This document shows positions 44,573-53,396 of a stretch of 62,776 nucleotides of DNA, in pieces. The notes beneath the pieces were generated by a model. That model made no database searches, had not been told where the DNA came from, and saw nothing but the letters and a program-made list of their open reading frames with translations. Made by a program: the position numbers and the translations under genes. The stretch's first letter is position 1. Each line of letters begins with the position of its first letter. The stretch covers positions 1 through 62,776 of the forward strand of contig NZ_CAJPPN010000009.1 of NCBI RefSeq assembly GCF_905372525.1. The letters run 5' to 3'. Origin of the DNA: an uncultured Porphyromonas sp. (GTDB taxonomy: Bacteria; Bacteroidota; Bacteroidia; Bacteroidales; Porphyromonadaceae).

Positions 44573-45565
44573 TTAGCTGTGAGAGCCACAGAACCGCTTC
44601 ATCAAGAGAAAAAGCTTCGGAGCGTAGACGAAGAGCTTAGCTCGTAGCTGCGCCGTCAGCGACATAGGGAGTAGCGGTCTGTGCCGTAGCACTTTGGTAT
44701 AAGGGAGTAATAGTAGGAGTAGCTCTGGGGCTGAGGCTCTATGCCGATCAGCCCAGAGGACAAAGATCAGGAGACGCTCTAGCAGCGTCTGGTACAAATA
44801 GGGTAGGAGCTCTGGGGCCTTCGTAGAGAGGAGAGGGCATAGGTCCAGTAGGTTGTCAAAGAGCCATACCAGACGTCCGTCCCAATGCTCTGTAGAGCTC
44901 CCCGGTCGTCCTACCCGATAATAATAGCCTATCTCGGCCATATAATAGTATTGTCCTGCGAGGCTCAGAGCCTGGAAGACATAGGGAGTATCCTCATAGA
45001 TACGTCCCTCAGGGAAGCGAAGTCCTCCCGCCAGAGCGGTACGGAATATCTTGCCCCACGGCATCCCCAGAGGTCCCTGCATGCGAGCGAAGAGCCCTAA
45101 GGCCTCCCGTGCGGGGAGGCTCTGGCTCGCCCGAAGCCGAGGCTGTACCTGCTGGGACGAAGGAGAGACCTCGGCATAGCCCAGCTCTACCACCCCCGTC
45201 TCGGGGTGCTCCTCTAGGTAAGTGATCCCCAGCCCAAAGGCCTCGGGGGCGACCCAGTCATCTGCATCCACGAAGGTAAAGTATGCGCCTCGCATCTCTG
45301 AGAGCGCACGATTGCGTGCAGCAGACTGTCCCGCATTGGGCTGATGGATGACCCTGAGGCGGGGATCTCGCTCCGCCCAAGTATCGCAGAGCGAGGGAGA
45401 GCTATCTGTCGAGCCATCATCTACGACGATCACCTCGAGCTCTGGATAGCCAGACGAGAGGATCGAGCTGAGGCACTGCTCTAGGTAGAGTGCGACATTA
45501 TAGACGGGGATAATGACAGACAGCAGGGGAGCGTCCTGAGTCATCTCAGTCTGGAGGGATAGCAA
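44573..45565 (-). CDS. Glycosyltransferase family 2
   Basis: The 330-residue product has the GT-A fold signatures: LSVIIPVYNVALYLEQCLSSIL near residue 15, VIVVDDGSTDSS near 45, NAGQSAARNRAL near 77 and the metal-binding TFVDADDW near 97. It transfers a sugar from a nucleotide donor onto the growing repeat unit at the inner membrane; donor and acceptor are not predictable. The start could also be 7 codons further in. It sits between wzc and the HprK-like gene; a 36-bp perfect palindrome lies in the gap before it. Confidence 0.88.
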   Translation of the reverse strand: MLSLQTEMTQDAPLLSVIIPVYNVALYLEQCLSSILSSGYPELEVIVVDDGSTDSSPSLCDTWAERDPRLRVIHQPNAGQSAARNRALSEMRGAYFTFVDADDWVAPEAFGLGITYLEEHPETGVVELGYAEVSPSSQQVQPRLRASQSLPAREALGLFARMQGPLGMPWGKIFRTALAGGLRFPEGRIYEDTPYVFQALSLAGQYYYMAEIGYYYRVGRPGSSTEHWDGRLVWLFDNLLDLCPLLSTKAPELLPYLYQTLLERLLIFVLWADRHRASAPELLLLLLPYTKVLRHRPLLPMSLTAQLRAKLFVYAPKLFLLMKRFCGSHS

Positions 45566-45620
45566 GCACCCCGACTAGGCACCGTACTCCTCTGACACAT
45601 CGAGCAGAGGACTAGGGTAG

Positions 45621-45656
45621 GGTCTCCCCATCCATCCCGGGATGGATGGGGAGACC
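45621..45656. repeat. 36-bp perfect palindrome between wzc and the GT2 gene
   Basis: GGTCTCCCCATCCATCCC (45621-45638) is followed at once by its exact reverse complement (45639-45656), with no loop. It could be a terminator or attenuator within the locus, though no T-tract follows on the minus strand. Confidence 0.7.
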
Positions 45657-45712
45657 TATAGTCGGAGGATACTCGGCGGATAGACATACGCTTGGGGGAG
45701 CAGAGCAGCCTA

Positions 45713-48091
45713 CTACTTGATGCCTAGGCGACGTAGGAGGCTCTTCTTCTTTTTCGTCCCGTAGCCGTAGCCATAGCCATAGCCGTAACCATAGCCATAG
45801 CCGTAGCCATGTGCACTCTCGCTCGCACCATTGAGGACGATGGACATATTGTGCAGGATCCCCTGGTCGTAGAGACGCTGTAGCTCGGGGAGGGCACGCT
45901 TGTCCATACGGGCTGCACGGAGGACGAAGATCGTCAGGTCGGCGATACGGTTAGCAATCGCCGAGTCGGCCACGCTACCGAAGGGCACGTTGTCGAAGAC
46001 GACGAAGTCAAAGCGCTGGGAGAGCTCCTCAGCGAGCTGCTCTAGGCGGGGGCCAAGGAGGAGCTCAGCGGGGTTCGGGGGGATCGCCCCAGCAGGGATG
46101 ATCGAGAGCTTACTATAGTTGGGATCGGTGTGAATGATCTTGTCTACAGGTAGATCCTTGTCGATGAGGTACTCCGAGACTCCCTTGCCCGAGACGTGTG
46201 CTCGACGAGAAAGCGTCCCCTTGCGCAGGTCAAGGTCTACGATGACGACGGTGTTGCCGGCGAAGGTAAGCGTCTTAGAGAGGTTGTAGGAGACGTAGGA
46301 CTTACCTGCAGCCTCGCCGAAGGAGGTGAAGATAAGCTTCTTGACAGGGTGATCACCGCTACCGATCATGAAGCGGAGGTTCTCACGCAGCACACGGAAG
46401 GACTCGGAGGTCTCGTCTGCGCCCTGCTCACGCACCCCACGAGGGAGTCCCTTGCCCGTAACCTCCTCCTTGGGGATATCTCCGAGGAAGGGGATGGTGA
46501 GGCGGTCGAGGATGTCCTTGCGGCTACGCACCTTGTTGTCAGCCAGCAGACGGACGATCAGCACGATGGTCGGTAGGGCAAGCCCGATGAGGAAGGCTAG
46601 GAGGATTGTCCGGAGCTTGTTGGGGCTCACCGGAGGGGCAGGTGCATCGTTCATATCGAGGATATAGGCGCTGTCCTGCGTCATCGCCTGCATGAGGGTG
46701 TACTCCTCACGCTTGTTGAGCATCTCGGTATAGAGGTGCTCCCGGATAGCGATCCGTCGGTCGAGCTCCGCCTTCTCACGTCCCTTATTCGAGACGTCAG
46801 GGAGCTGGGAGATGAGCGAGGACTGCGTCCCCTGCAGATCTCTGAGTCGAGTATTGAGGGCGATCGCATACTGATTGAGGCCTTCGCTTGCCTCCTTACG
46901 GATCTGAGCTAGGGCATGGTCATATTCTGCTATGACGGGGTTGGCGACACTCCCCTCAGAGGCCTTGACGAGACGATCCCGGTCGCTCTTGATCTGGTTG
47001 TACTTAGCGATGTAGGTGTCGAGGTTGGGATCGGAGATACCGATATTGAGGGGGAGGTACTCGCCCTGCTTCTGTGGACTATTGAGGTAGGAGAGCATGT
47101 AGGAGACGAGGCGAAGCTGAGCCTGGAGCTCAATGACCTTTACCTCCGAGTCCATCGAACGGGTGTTGTACTGCCCGACCTTGCCCTCGAAGTCGAGGGT
47201 ACGGTTCTTCATCAGGAAGTCCTCCATCTCACCCTCTACGATACCGAGCTCCTTGGTGAGGATAGCGATACGCTCATTGATGAAGTTGGTCGTATTGATA
47301 GCTATCTGGCCACGCATCTCTACCTCCTCTTGGTTGTAGGCAGCCACCTGCGCCTTGAGGATATCCAGAGCACGCTGCTTGGTGTGATCGCGTAGGCTCA
47401 GCGTGAGCGAGGAAGCCTTGGCCTCGGGTTGGGTCACCTCGATCGAATGCTGATAGTAGCGGGCAATGTCGGCGACTGGGTAGCGCTGGACGGTGATGAC
47501 CTCATGCTTCCAGGGAGAAGAGAAGCCCGCATGTGGCTCGATAATGAAGCGAGTCGAGCCCAGACGCACAGGGACATCGACAGGGACCTCATGCTGCTCG
47601 CCCCGACCCTCTACGGTGAGGAGGACATGCTGGGGATCCTTGTAGGAGACCTCGTAGCTGACCTCACGGTCTAGGCTATCGAGGAAATGCATGGCGAAGG
47701 GAGCTGTATTGTATAGCTCTATCTTCCGAAGGCCAGAGGGAGCCTGATAGAAGACGTTCGCATGAACCATCCGCACCGCACGCTCCAGGACTTGTCGGGA
47801 GGCGATCTGGAGCATCTCGTTGTCCATATTGAGGCGTACGTTGCGCATATAGCGCATCATATCGGCATCCACCATCGAGCGCTGAGTAGCGTCCTTGATG
47901 AAGACCTTGACACTCGTCTCATAGACGTAGGGCTGGCGAGCCATACGGTAGAGGGCGAGGGCAAGTACGAGCCCGATGGAGAGGACGTAGATGTACCAGA
48001 AGCGTACGAGGTAGAAGAAGATATCGACGAGATTGATATCTACCCCCCTATCGGCAGTCTGGCGAGAGGCGGTCTCTTGATTACTTGCCAT
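45713..48091 (-). CDS. Polysaccharide co-polymerase / tyrosine kinase (Wzc-like BY-kinase)
   Basis: Wzc controls polymer length and export by cycles of tyrosine autophosphorylation. The 792-residue product has a Wzz domain with membrane segments near residues 28-47 and 508-530, a long coiled-coil periplasmic region, and a C-terminal kinase with Walker A (SFGEAAGKSYVS), Walker A' (VVIVDLDLRKG) and Walker B (FDFVVFDNVPFG). The tail has nine Gly-Tyr pairs followed by TKKKKSLLRR; this is the tyrosine cluster target. The DNA there is a 6-base repeat (about 45760-45813). It lies 4 bases after the wza-like gene. Confidence 0.93.
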   Translation of the reverse strand: MASNQETASRQTADRGVDINLVDIFFYLVRFWYIYVLSIGLVLALALYRMARQPYVYETSVKVFIKDATQRSMVDADMMRYMRNVRLNMDNEMLQIASRQVLERAVRMVHANVFYQAPSGLRKIELYNTAPFAMHFLDSLDREVSYEVSYKDPQHVLLTVEGRGEQHEVPVDVPVRLGSTRFIIEPHAGFSSPWKHEVITVQRYPVADIARYYQHSIEVTQPEAKASSLTLSLRDHTKQRALDILKAQVAAYNQEEVEMRGQIAINTTNFINERIAILTKELGIVEGEMEDFLMKNRTLDFEGKVGQYNTRSMDSEVKVIELQAQLRLVSYMLSYLNSPQKQGEYLPLNIGISDPNLDTYIAKYNQIKSDRDRLVKASEGSVANPVIAEYDHALAQIRKEASEGLNQYAIALNTRLRDLQGTQSSLISQLPDVSNKGREKAELDRRIAIREHLYTEMLNKREEYTLMQAMTQDSAYILDMNDAPAPPVSPNKLRTILLAFLIGLALPTIVLIVRLLADNKVRSRKDILDRLTIPFLGDIPKEEVTGKGLPRGVREQGADETSESFRVLRENLRFMIGSGDHPVKKLIFTSFGEAAGKSYVSYNLSKTLTFAGNTVVIVDLDLRKGTLSRRAHVSGKGVSEYLIDKDLPVDKIIHTDPNYSKLSIIPAGAIPPNPAELLLGPRLEQLAEELSQRFDFVVFDNVPFGSVADSAIANRIADLTIFVLRAARMDKRALPELQRLYDQGILHNMSIVLNGASESAHGYGYGYGYGYGYGYGYGTKKKKSLLRRLGIK

Positions 48092-48095
48092 ATCG

Positions 48096-48980
48096 TTACT
48101 TCTTGAGGATGGTGACTAGTGCCATCGCCGTCACTAGGGTAGAGAGGGCGGAGGTCACATAGGTGATGGTGGAGAGGAGCTTGGCTTCATCATCCTTCTT
48201 CTGATACTTATACTCTGCGTAGACGATATCATTCTGTTGCAGGTAGAAGGCTGGGGAGTCAAAGATGTCCTTCGAGAGCATATTCAGTCGATAGTAAGCA
48301 TACTGGTTGCCCACACGACGGATGACGCTCACACGCTCGAAGTCGGCCTGCTCCGACAGTCCGCCCACCCGAGAGATGAGCTCAAGGATATTTGTCTGCG
48401 GATTATCCAGATGGAAAGATCCTCGGTCCGTGAGACTCGTAGCATTCGTATTGAAGGAGGTCAGAGCCATGAAGGCCCCGAGGAGCATTACCCTGAGGTT
48501 ATCAAACTTCGTCACCACATGAGCATCCACGAGATACTTCTCTGCCACTAGGCGTGTACGGATGATCTCGCTCACCTGATCGAGGGTCATCCCCTGCACC
48601 TGGATAGATCCGAGGACGGGGAACTGGATGTTGCCGTTCGTATCTACGAGGTAGGAGAGCTGGGCGTCGGGAGACTTCGGCTCATTGACACCCTCGGGCA
48701 GGGAGGGCGTCGGGAGGGTACTCAGGGTCTTACCTCCAGCGGTAAGGGACTTGGCGTTGAAGGGGAGAGCAAGCTCTGGGTTGCGTAGGCTGCTCACGGT
48801 GATGCCGAGCTTATCGCCCTTCTGGATCACGAGGCCACTATCGTACTTCACACCATAGGTCTGTGCGGCCTCAGCATCCTTGAGATAGACGGTACGCTGA
48901 GCCGAGTCACAGGAGGAGAGGGCGAGGATGCCGACGAAGGTTGCCGTGAGGGCCGTCGACTGGAGTATTCTTTTTACCAT
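48096..48980 (-). CDS. Polysaccharide export lipoprotein, Wza-like
   Basis: This is the outer-membrane exit pore or its periplasmic part for capsule/EPS. From ATG 48980 the product is 294 residues with a signal peptide and lipobox (ILALSSC), the poly-export domain (SYLVDTNGNIQFPVLGSIQVQGMT near residues 105-130) and an SLBB-like region, and a C-terminal hydrophobic helix (LSTITYVTSALSTLVTAMALVTIL). A start 18 bases upstream is in frame, but puts unrelated residues before the signal peptide. It is shorter than E. coli Wza, as usual in Bacteroidota. The sugar transferase gene ends 19 bases before it. Confidence 0.9.
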   Translation of the reverse strand: MVKRILQSTALTATFVGILALSSCDSAQRTVYLKDAEAAQTYGVKYDSGLVIQKGDKLGITVSSLRNPELALPFNAKSLTAGGKTLSTLPTPSLPEGVNEPKSPDAQLSYLVDTNGNIQFPVLGSIQVQGMTLDQVSEIIRTRLVAEKYLVDAHVVTKFDNLRVMLLGAFMALTSFNTNATSLTDRGSFHLDNPQTNILELISRVGGLSEQADFERVSVIRRVGNQYAYYRLNMLSKDIFDSPAFYLQQNDIVYAEYKYQKKDDEAKLLSTITYVTSALSTLVTAMALVTILKK

Positions 48981-48999
48981 TGTAGGGTAGTGTCCCATC

Positions 49000-49596
49000 T
49001 TAGAATTTCTTACCGAAGATAATTGAAAAGGCTGTGAGGAAGATGATCTTCACATCAAACCACAGGGAGTAGTTATCCAGATACTCTAGGTCTAGATCCA
49101 GACGCTTCAGCATCTTCTCCATCGTATCCGTGTAGCCATTGTAAAGCGTCGCATAGGAGAATAGACCTGGACGAAGGGCATAGAGGCGAACGTAGTCGGG
49201 GTTATGCTCCATGATCTGATCGATGAAGTACTTGCGCTCGGGACGTGGCCCGACGAAAGCCATATCCCCCTTGAGGACATTCCACAGCTGGGGGAACTCA
49301 TCGAGGTGGTGGGCTCGGATGAATGCCCCGATCTTTGTCAGACGGCTATCGCCATCCTGGTAGAGCTGGGGCTTGTTATCCTTCTCAGCATCCATCCGCA
49401 TGGAGCGGAACTTATACAGGATAAAGGGCTTTCCTTTGTAGCCAATACGCTCCTGACGGAAAATGATGTCTCCATCCGGCTCCTCTCGACGGATCAGAAT
49501 CGCAATGATAGCGATCACAGGGGAGAAGAAGATCAGAGACCCTAGGGCTAGCCAGAAGTCGAATGTTCGCTTGATTACGCGCTCAAAGATGTTCAT
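49000..49596 (-). CDS. Initiating sugar-phosphate transferase (polyprenyl glycosylphosphotransferase)
   Basis: This enzyme starts each repeat unit by moving a sugar phosphate from UDP-sugar to undecaprenyl phosphate. The 198-residue product is the short PglC-type form: one re-entrant membrane helix (FDFWLALGSLIFFSPVIAIIAILI), FRQERIGYKGKPF near residue 46, the catalytic Asp-Glu in HLDEFPQLWNVLKGDM near 97 and VGPRPE near 115. It has no N-terminal polytopic domain. It lies between a GT4 gene (3 bases) and wza, as expected for a Wzx/Wzy-type locus. Sugar specificity unknown. Confidence 0.92.
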   Translation of the reverse strand: MNIFERVIKRTFDFWLALGSLIFFSPVIAIIAILIRREEPDGDIIFRQERIGYKGKPFILYKFRSMRMDAEKDNKPQLYQDGDSRLTKIGAFIRAHHLDEFPQLWNVLKGDMAFVGPRPERKYFIDQIMEHNPDYVRLYALRPGLFSYATLYNGYTDTMEKMLKRLDLDLEYLDNYSLWFDVKIIFLTAFSIIFGKKF

Positions 49597-49599
49597 GCT

Positions 49600-50733
49600 C
49601 TATTTTCTCTCTTTACTATTATTTAGTAGGTCTGTATAAATCTCGATCAAGTTATTGATCATCTCGTCCTTCGTGAAGACGTCGTAGAAGCGTGCTCGTG
49701 CCCCTCGGCTGTATTTCTCCCACAGCTCGGGGTTTTCGCAGATCGTCCGTATGGCCTCCGCCATAGCGGCACTGTCCTCTATGGGGACGTTAATCCCCGA
49801 GACTCCGTCAGCATTCACCCACGAGACTCCCGACTCAGGGATCTTAGTGGCGATCACGGGGCGAGCAAGGGACATCGCCTCGATGAGGACGATAGCGTAG
49901 GCCTCTGTCTTGAGGATGGAGCTGAGGCAGAAGACGTCGCAGGCAGCGAAGTAGGCGGGCTTGAGCTTACCAGGGATGAAGCCTAGGAGCTCTACCCGAT
50001 CCTGAAGGCCTAGGCGCTTGATCTGCTCCTCGAGCTCTCCCCGGAGCGGACCATCGCCGCCGATCAGTAGGACGTAGTCCTCGCTGAGTAGGCGCATCGA
50101 GTCGATGAGGTGGTGGTAGCCCTTGTAGGGGACTAGGCGCCCAACGTTGAAGATAATCTTCTTCCCTGCATAGCGCTCCCGGATAGTCTCGATCTCATCT
50201 GCGAGCCAGGGGTGAGGGTCTACCCCGATAGGTAGGAAGCCCGTCTTGTGCTGTGCATGCTGTAGGAAGGGGGACTCCTTGACGTAGACGGGTGTAGTAC
50301 CGAGGATGAGGTCTGCTCGGCGGATCAGCCACTTCTGTAGGGGCATGAAGAGCTTGAGCAGGAACTTCTGCTTGAGGATGTCACTGTGCCAGTGCAGCAC
50401 GACCTTACCTTTGTATCCCGAGAGCCATAGGGCGAGTGTGGCCATCGGATCCGGGTGATGGATGTGGATGAGGTCATAGCGGTGGCAGATACGTCTGAGA
50501 CGAAAGATCATCTCGGGGGAAATCATCGTCGCTGCAGCCTTGACCAGCGTATTGGTACGCATGATCCGGGAGCGCTCCGAGAGGACTATATCATCCACCT
50601 CCCCATCGTGGGAGGCGCAGAGCATATCGCACGAGTAGCCTCGCTCGTCAAGGCCCTCGGTGAAGATCATCATGACCTTCTCCACACCACCATGGATGGG
50701 GTAAAACTTACCCAGTTGTAGAATTCTAGTCAT
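49600..50733 (-). CDS. Glycosyltransferase family 4
   Basis: The 377-residue product has the two Rossmann domains of GT-B enzymes: an N-terminal GKFYPIHGGVEKVM motif, FNVGRLVPYKGYHHLIDSMRLL near residue 195 and the donor-site E-x7-E motif in TEAYAIVLIEAMSLARPVIA near 275. It is a retaining glycosyltransferase acting on the lipid-linked repeat unit. Three bases separate it from the sugar transferase gene. A 386-base gap with strong inverted repeats separates it from the upstream GT4 gene. Confidence 0.9.
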   Translation of the reverse strand: MTRILQLGKFYPIHGGVEKVMMIFTEGLDERGYSCDMLCASHDGEVDDIVLSERSRIMRTNTLVKAAATMISPEMIFRLRRICHRYDLIHIHHPDPMATLALWLSGYKGKVVLHWHSDILKQKFLLKLFMPLQKWLIRRADLILGTTPVYVKESPFLQHAQHKTGFLPIGVDPHPWLADEIETIRERYAGKKIIFNVGRLVPYKGYHHLIDSMRLLSEDYVLLIGGDGPLRGELEEQIKRLGLQDRVELLGFIPGKLKPAYFAACDVFCLSSILKTEAYAIVLIEAMSLARPVIATKIPESGVSWVNADGVSGINVPIEDSAAMAEAIRTICENPELWEKYSRGARARFYDVFTKDEMINNLIEIYTDLLNNSKERK

Positions 50734-51119
50734 ACTCTATTCCCATTTGTGCAGTGGGCCTCCGCCTGACTACGCCCTCTCCCACTAGGTGCTTCTCGGG
50801 GGGAGGGGTGGGCATGATCGAGCGCCTTTGACCCTATAAATTTACTGCTAATTATTAACAATATACTACAGATGCCACCAGAGAGCTTCCTCGGAGGTCC
50901 ACTTACCTCTGTGACAGTGGCATTTAAGAGGTAAAGTAACGAACCCTCAGGAGGGGCTCCTACTTCCTGGGCTCCAGCACTCTCCATCGGAAGATAGGAG
51001 TAGAGGAGACGCCCCTTCTGAGGTAACGGGGGAACCCCGACTGCAATGGTTTGGATACCTAGGGGAGGCTGTATCGAGCCCCCTCAGCAGTAGGGCTGGA
51101 AGAGGAGGGATGAGTGACC
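50734..51119 (-). promoter_or_regulatory. Structured intergenic leader inside the polysaccharide locus
   Basis: No gene is seen. Inverted repeats: ATGCCAC 50872-50878 with GTGGCAT 50917-50923; TTACCTCT (about 50903) with AGAGGTAA (about 50927), which overlaps and so competes with the first; and CCTCAGGAGGGGC 50945-50957 with GCCCCTTCTGAGG 51011-51023 with inner pairing. The arrangement suggests an attenuator or processing region that splits the locus into two expression parts. No clear minus-strand promoter was found. Confidence 0.45.
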
Positions 51120-52238
51120 TTAGCTAAGGAGCAAGGTGAAGAGCTCCTGCCAGTCCTTCGCCGTGGGTGGCGCTGTCGGGCGGGGCTCATTGGGAGCAAA
51201 GAGCGAGCTGTCCTCCCGAAGAGTCTTCTCCATCAGAGTGGCCAGCTGCTCGGCATTATCGGGATCGAAGTAAGCCACTCGGCGAGCCCCAGCAGAGGTC
51301 TCGTGCGCGTAGGGCAGGTCGGAGAGTAGCATAGGACGATCGTAGGGCATGAACTCGGAGATCGGGAGTCCCCACGTCTCAATGCGTGAAGGGAATACCA
51401 AGCAGTCCGAGCTGGCATACAGGCGCTGTAGATCAGAGGGGGGCTGGAAGCCCGCAAAGCGAAGGCTCGCTACCCCACCCCACTTCGCCCGAAGCCAAGA
51501 GGCATATTTATTCTCCTGCCCCGAGACGGTGAAGACGGTCTCGAAGACCCCTTGGCCAAGTCTTTGCTCTAGCAGGCGCGAGGCCTCGGCTAGGAGTTCA
51601 AAGTTCTTGTGTACATCGGGGGTAGAAGCAAAAAGGAAGGTAAAAGGTCTCCCCTCCCGATCCTCTCTGTCGGAGCCTTCCTCCAGGGCAACAGCGGGGG
51701 AGCGAGGTGGCGGGGCGACAATGAACCGCTCCGAGGGGATCCCAAACATCCGACTAAAGCCCTCGCGTAGCCAGCGCTGCTGCACCACCAGATAGCGGTC
51801 ACGATGGATACCGATCCGATAGGCAAAGCGGGTCAGCATCGAGAAGAGGGGGATCTTGGGATCGAAACGGAAGTCTCGCAGCCTCCACTTCATGAAGGGG
51901 AAGGAGGTCTGGCAGTAGACGGCTTGACGCTCAGTCTGCACCCTAGGCGTGGTATCATGTAGGGAGAGCCAGAGAGTCGTCTCCCCAGGGAGCTGCCGAG
52001 AGATCCGCCCCATGGTATGGTATTCGCACCACAGGCGTTTACTCCAGCTGTCGATCGCCCATGGGAGCTCGATATAGCGAATATTAGGGTAGTCCGCGAG
52101 CTCCTGACGATGGACAAGAGCTACGACTTCGTAGCCAGCCCCCGGAGCCCACTCTGAGAGGAAAGCGAGGCACTGCCGGAGGATGGTCAGTGTCCCCCCC
52201 TTACGGAGATTCACAGCGGAGATAACAATGCGTTTCAT
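51120..52238 (-). CDS. Glycosyltransferase family 4
   Basis: The 372-residue product has RKGGTLTILRQCLAFL at the N terminus, the linker FTFLFASTPDVHKNFELLAEAS near residue 210 and the E-x7-E motif in ETWGLPISEFMPYDRP near 300. GT-B fold, retaining glycosyltransferase. It lies 13 bases downstream of another GT4 gene in the same minus-strand run; donor sugar unknown. Confidence 0.85.
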   Translation of the reverse strand: MKRIVISAVNLRKGGTLTILRQCLAFLSEWAPGAGYEVVALVHRQELADYPNIRYIELPWAIDSWSKRLWCEYHTMGRISRQLPGETTLWLSLHDTTPRVQTERQAVYCQTSFPFMKWRLRDFRFDPKIPLFSMLTRFAYRIGIHRDRYLVVQQRWLREGFSRMFGIPSERFIVAPPPRSPAVALEEGSDREDREGRPFTFLFASTPDVHKNFELLAEASRLLEQRLGQGVFETVFTVSGQENKYASWLRAKWGGVASLRFAGFQPPSDLQRLYASSDCLVFPSRIETWGLPISEFMPYDRPMLLSDLPYAHETSAGARRVAYFDPDNAEQLATLMEKTLREDSSLFAPNEPRPTAPPTAKDWQELFTLLLS

Positions 52239-52251
52239 CTGCGTCTAGTAG

Positions 52252-53391
52252 CTATTTGCTAGTGGCCTTATATAGCCCCTCGAAGAGCTCTATCCACTGC
52301 GCCATCACTTGATCTACGGTATAGCGGAGCGAGGCCTGACGAGCCTCTGCACCCATCCTCTGGCGGAGCTCCTCATCGGACATCAGGCGGGAGAGCCCGG
52401 CAACGAAGCGTTCTTCTTCCCCCAGCTCAATGAGGAACCCATCTCGCCCATCTGTGATCACATCACGAGGGCCACAGGGACAAGCAAAGGAGACGATCGG
52501 GAGACCCATCTGCTGCGCCTCGAGGAGTACCATCGGGAGACCTTCGTAGCGGGAGGTCATCGCATAGACCGAGGAGGACCGGTAGACCTCCTGCATCTGA
52601 TGCGTAGGGGTAGCCAGAGTGACTGAGCCCGTGAGCCCAAGGGTCGAGACCAGAGCCGTCAGCTCGGATCGCATCTTCCCGTCGCCTACGATGTAGAGCT
52701 CCCAATCGGGGAAGCTTGGGGCAAGGCGTGCCCAAAGGCGGATGAGGAGCTCAAAGTTCTTTTGGAAGTCATAGCGTCCTGCAGCGACCACCCGATGAGC
52801 ACTGCAGTCGGAGGGGGTATCGGTCGTAAAGGGGAGAGCGTTGGGGATAACACATATATTGGGTAATGCCCCCCAATAGCCTTGATCCTCCTTCGTCAGG
52901 ACGACGAAGCGATCATAGGGACGTACGGTACGCTCATCTAGCTTGGTACGGATACGATCCACTAGTCGCCAGAGTCCTGTACGCCCATATTGTAGTCGCT
53001 TGAGCTTGGAGAAGTGATATTCAAGCACCTTCTTACTCCCATCAGCGATCGAGGGGAGAAGGTCAGCATCGTCCCCAAACATAGAGACAACGATATCCGC
53101 CCGGAGCTCTAGCAGGAGTGAGGTAAGGAGAGCCCTATGGCGACGTTTCTTCCCCGGGTAGGAGCAGAGCTTAGAGAGGATGCCCTCACCATTATTCTCA
53201 TCATAGTTGATCCCTAGATCATACTGGGCGACTTCCTCCCTCAGGGGAAAGAAGGGTGCCTTACCCCTCTGGTCGGTGGTGACAATAGTGATCTCGTGCC
53301 CGAGGGCAGATAGGTAGTTAGCCTTCCCTGCCAAGACTCGCTCCATCCCTCCAGAGTTGGAGGTAGCTGGGATACAGTATACGATCTTCAT
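52252..53391 (-). CDS. Glycosyltransferase family 4
   Basis: The 379-residue product opens KIVYCIPATSNSGGMERVLAGKANYL, a GT4 start seen in GalNAc/GlcNAc-type enzymes, and has VVAAGRYDFQKNFELLIRLWARL near residue 205 and the E-x7-E motif in YEGLPMVLLEAQQMGLPIV near 280. It is 5 bases downstream of the polymerase gene and 13 bases upstream of the next GT4 gene. The similarity to particular sugar specificities is weak, so no donor is proposed. Confidence 0.87.
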   Translation of the reverse strand: MKIVYCIPATSNSGGMERVLAGKANYLSALGHEITIVTTDQRGKAPFFPLREEVAQYDLGINYDENNGEGILSKLCSYPGKKRRHRALLTSLLLELRADIVVSMFGDDADLLPSIADGSKKVLEYHFSKLKRLQYGRTGLWRLVDRIRTKLDERTVRPYDRFVVLTKEDQGYWGALPNICVIPNALPFTTDTPSDCSAHRVVAAGRYDFQKNFELLIRLWARLAPSFPDWELYIVGDGKMRSELTALVSTLGLTGSVTLATPTHQMQEVYRSSSVYAMTSRYEGLPMVLLEAQQMGLPIVSFACPCGPRDVITDGRDGFLIELGEEERFVAGLSRLMSDEELRQRMGAEARQASLRYTVDQVMAQWIELFEGLYKATSK

Positions 53392-53396
53392 AGTGA

